From Bacteroidota bacterium (GTDB taxonomy: Bacteria; Bacteroidota; Bacteroidia; Chitinophagales; Chitinophagaceae), in contig JAGWPI010000051.1 of assembly GCA_028877005.1 (NCBI GenBank), positions 1-6,510 on the forward strand: 6,510 nt of DNA. The letters are read 5' to 3'. The translations under genes were made by a program, and so were the position numbers. This document shows positions 5,740 through 6,510 of the stretch, one piece after another. A model generated the notes under the pieces. It saw only the letters and a list, made by a program, of their open reading frames with translations, made no database searches and was not told the DNA's origin. Numbering within the stretch: the stretch's first letter is position 1; every line of letters begins with the position of its first letter.

Positions 5740-5912
5740 TATACACTTTGTTCATCTTCAACTTCATTAATTGGTTTTTTCTTTAATTTTTTCAAAAACC
5801 GTTTCACAGGATACCATATAATGGCAAATATTGCCATAAAAAACGAAATTAGTATTCCAAATACTACTGATAGTACTCCACCATCCATTCCAGGACCTAT
5901 ATAATTCAACAT
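5739..5912 (-). CDS. 57-residue small membrane protein with a Gly-rich start (YIGPGMDGG)
   Basis: ATG at 5912-5910 begins a 57-residue frame ending in TAA at 5741-5739. The start lies 11 nt after the stop of the ASST-like gene, and the stop is shared with the next start as TAATG. That placement, tight on both sides, is the best evidence that it is real. The protein opens with MLNYIGPGMDGG, followed by one hydrophobic span of about 20 residues (VLSVVFGILISFFMAIFAII), then WYP, a strongly basic stretch (KRFLKKLKKKP) and an acidic end (EVEDEQ). Small proteins with a YIGPG opening and one span are familiar to me from Bacteroidota genomes, often beside phosphodiesterase- or sulfotransferase-like genes, but I cannot assign a function. 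It may help membrane placement of its neighbours. Confidence 0.75.
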   Translation of the reverse strand: MLNYIGPGMDGGVLSVVFGILISFFMAIFAIIWYPVKRFLKKLKKKPINEVEDEQSV

Positions 5913-5923
5913 ATATATATGTT

Positions 5924-6510
5924 TTAATTTTCTTTAAAATCAAATTTCCCCTTTCCTGTTTTCAACAAATACCTACTCCATGATAAAATGCTAATATGTT
6001 CAGCATCAACTGGGCTTTTATATTCCCAAATTACATGATTGGTTGATACCCTAAATGCTCTACCAAAATTAGATTCCTCAATAAAAGCATCCCCATCACG
6101 CAATATTTTTACCCTACCCTCTGTTACGGTTGCAATTTTTTTTAGCTGCAAAACTTTGGAAAATGGTTTTGTAATAGAATCATTTGCAAAATTATATATA
6201 TACACCTGATTTGCATATTTGAATAATTTTTCACCTCCTAACGCAAAATTTCGCACTATGTTATTTCCAAATATACTAATGTGTGAACTATCTATAAAAT
6301 CGGGACAATGTTGATTTAACCAAGGGCCTGTTTTTAACCATAATATTTTGTGGGTAGAAGGCCGATATAAAAATATAGTACTTTTATGCCGTAAGCTTAC
6401 TAGCAAATCGCCTTTTTGCCAATATTTGGTACTATATAAAGCAGGCATCACCTCATTTAAATGCAAAGGATCTTCTTCTATAATTCCTGTACCCAATAGC
6501 AACCCTCTAT
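5924..6510 (-). CDS. arylsulfotransferase (ASST)-like protein, C-terminal part (5' end outside window)
   Basis: The frame is open from the window edge to its stop at 5926-5924. The TTG at 6502 is internal, so the gene is cut. The visible 190-odd residues match the ASST family. DPLHLNEVMPAL comes near the start, then YWQKGDLLVSLRHKSTIFLY, RPSTHKILWLKTGPW, a second His segment (LNQHCPDFID), an SIFGNN turn, and repeated beta-strand-like segments ending in ILSWSRYLLKTGKGKF. This fits the C-terminal blades of a beta-propeller. Known ASST enzymes are PAPS-independent and move sulfate between phenolic compounds through a His intermediate. The His residues in HLNEV and LNQH are candidates, though I cannot prove which is catalytic. 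Many Bacteroidota homologues are annotated from the fold only. It leads a run of four closely packed genes. Confidence 0.75.
   Translation of the reverse strand, partial: RGLLLGTGIIEEDPLHLNEVMPALYSTKYWQKGDLLVSLRHKSTIFLYRPSTHKILWLKTGPWLNQHCPDFIDSSHISIFGNNIVRNFALGGEKLFKYANQVYIYNFANDSITKPFSKVLQLKKIATVTEGRVKILRDGDAFIEESNFGRAFRVSTNHVIWEYKSPVDAEHISILSWSRYLLKTGKGKFDFKEN

Overview
The window is AT-rich, most gene starts lack an obvious Shine-Dalgarno sequence, and the recognisable families are typical of Bacteroidota. Codon style and protein families suggest a Chitinophagaceae- or Sphingobacteria-like organism, but no marker gene fixes the taxon. Most of the content is cell-surface polysaccharide and sulfation genes.

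Layout. Positions 1-674 (+) hold the C-terminal part of a membrane GT2 glycosyltransferase, cut by the window edge. A weak candidate for a 38-residue membrane peptide lies convergent to it (671-787, -). A gene-poor stretch of about 300 bases follows, with one 10-bp direct repeat at 21-bp spacing next to a Bacteroidota -7-like box. A minus-strand cluster then reads, in transcription order, Lrp/AsnC regulator (3921-3454), Wzz-like chain-length/co-polymerase protein (3415-2555) and an O-antigen ligase/polymerase family membrane protein (2555-1095). The last two overlap as TAATG.

Upstream of the Lrp gene, after a very AT-rich spacer with an 11-bp inverted repeat, lies the most unusual element: a GC-richer, plus-strand structured RNA (about 4066-4227) followed by a strong intrinsic terminator (4255-4288). 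It folds as an almost complete class II tRNA cloverleaf resembling tRNA-Leu. Its variable region is about 90 nt long and contains its own hairpins, one with a GCAA tetraloop, and the anticodon loop is not canonical. The 73-codon open frame on its opposite strand is best explained as an artefact of this RNA.

The right-hand part (6510-4311, -) is a tight operon: a partial arylsulfotransferase-like (ASST family) protein, a 57-residue membrane protein, a 127-residue membrane protein and a PAPS-type sulfotransferase. The genes are 11 nt apart or overlap. I infer a module that transfers sulfate to a surface or secreted product. Together with the GT2 and Wzz/Wzy genes, the window looks like part of a surface-polysaccharide or sulfated-product region interrupted by an unusual tRNA-like RNA gene.
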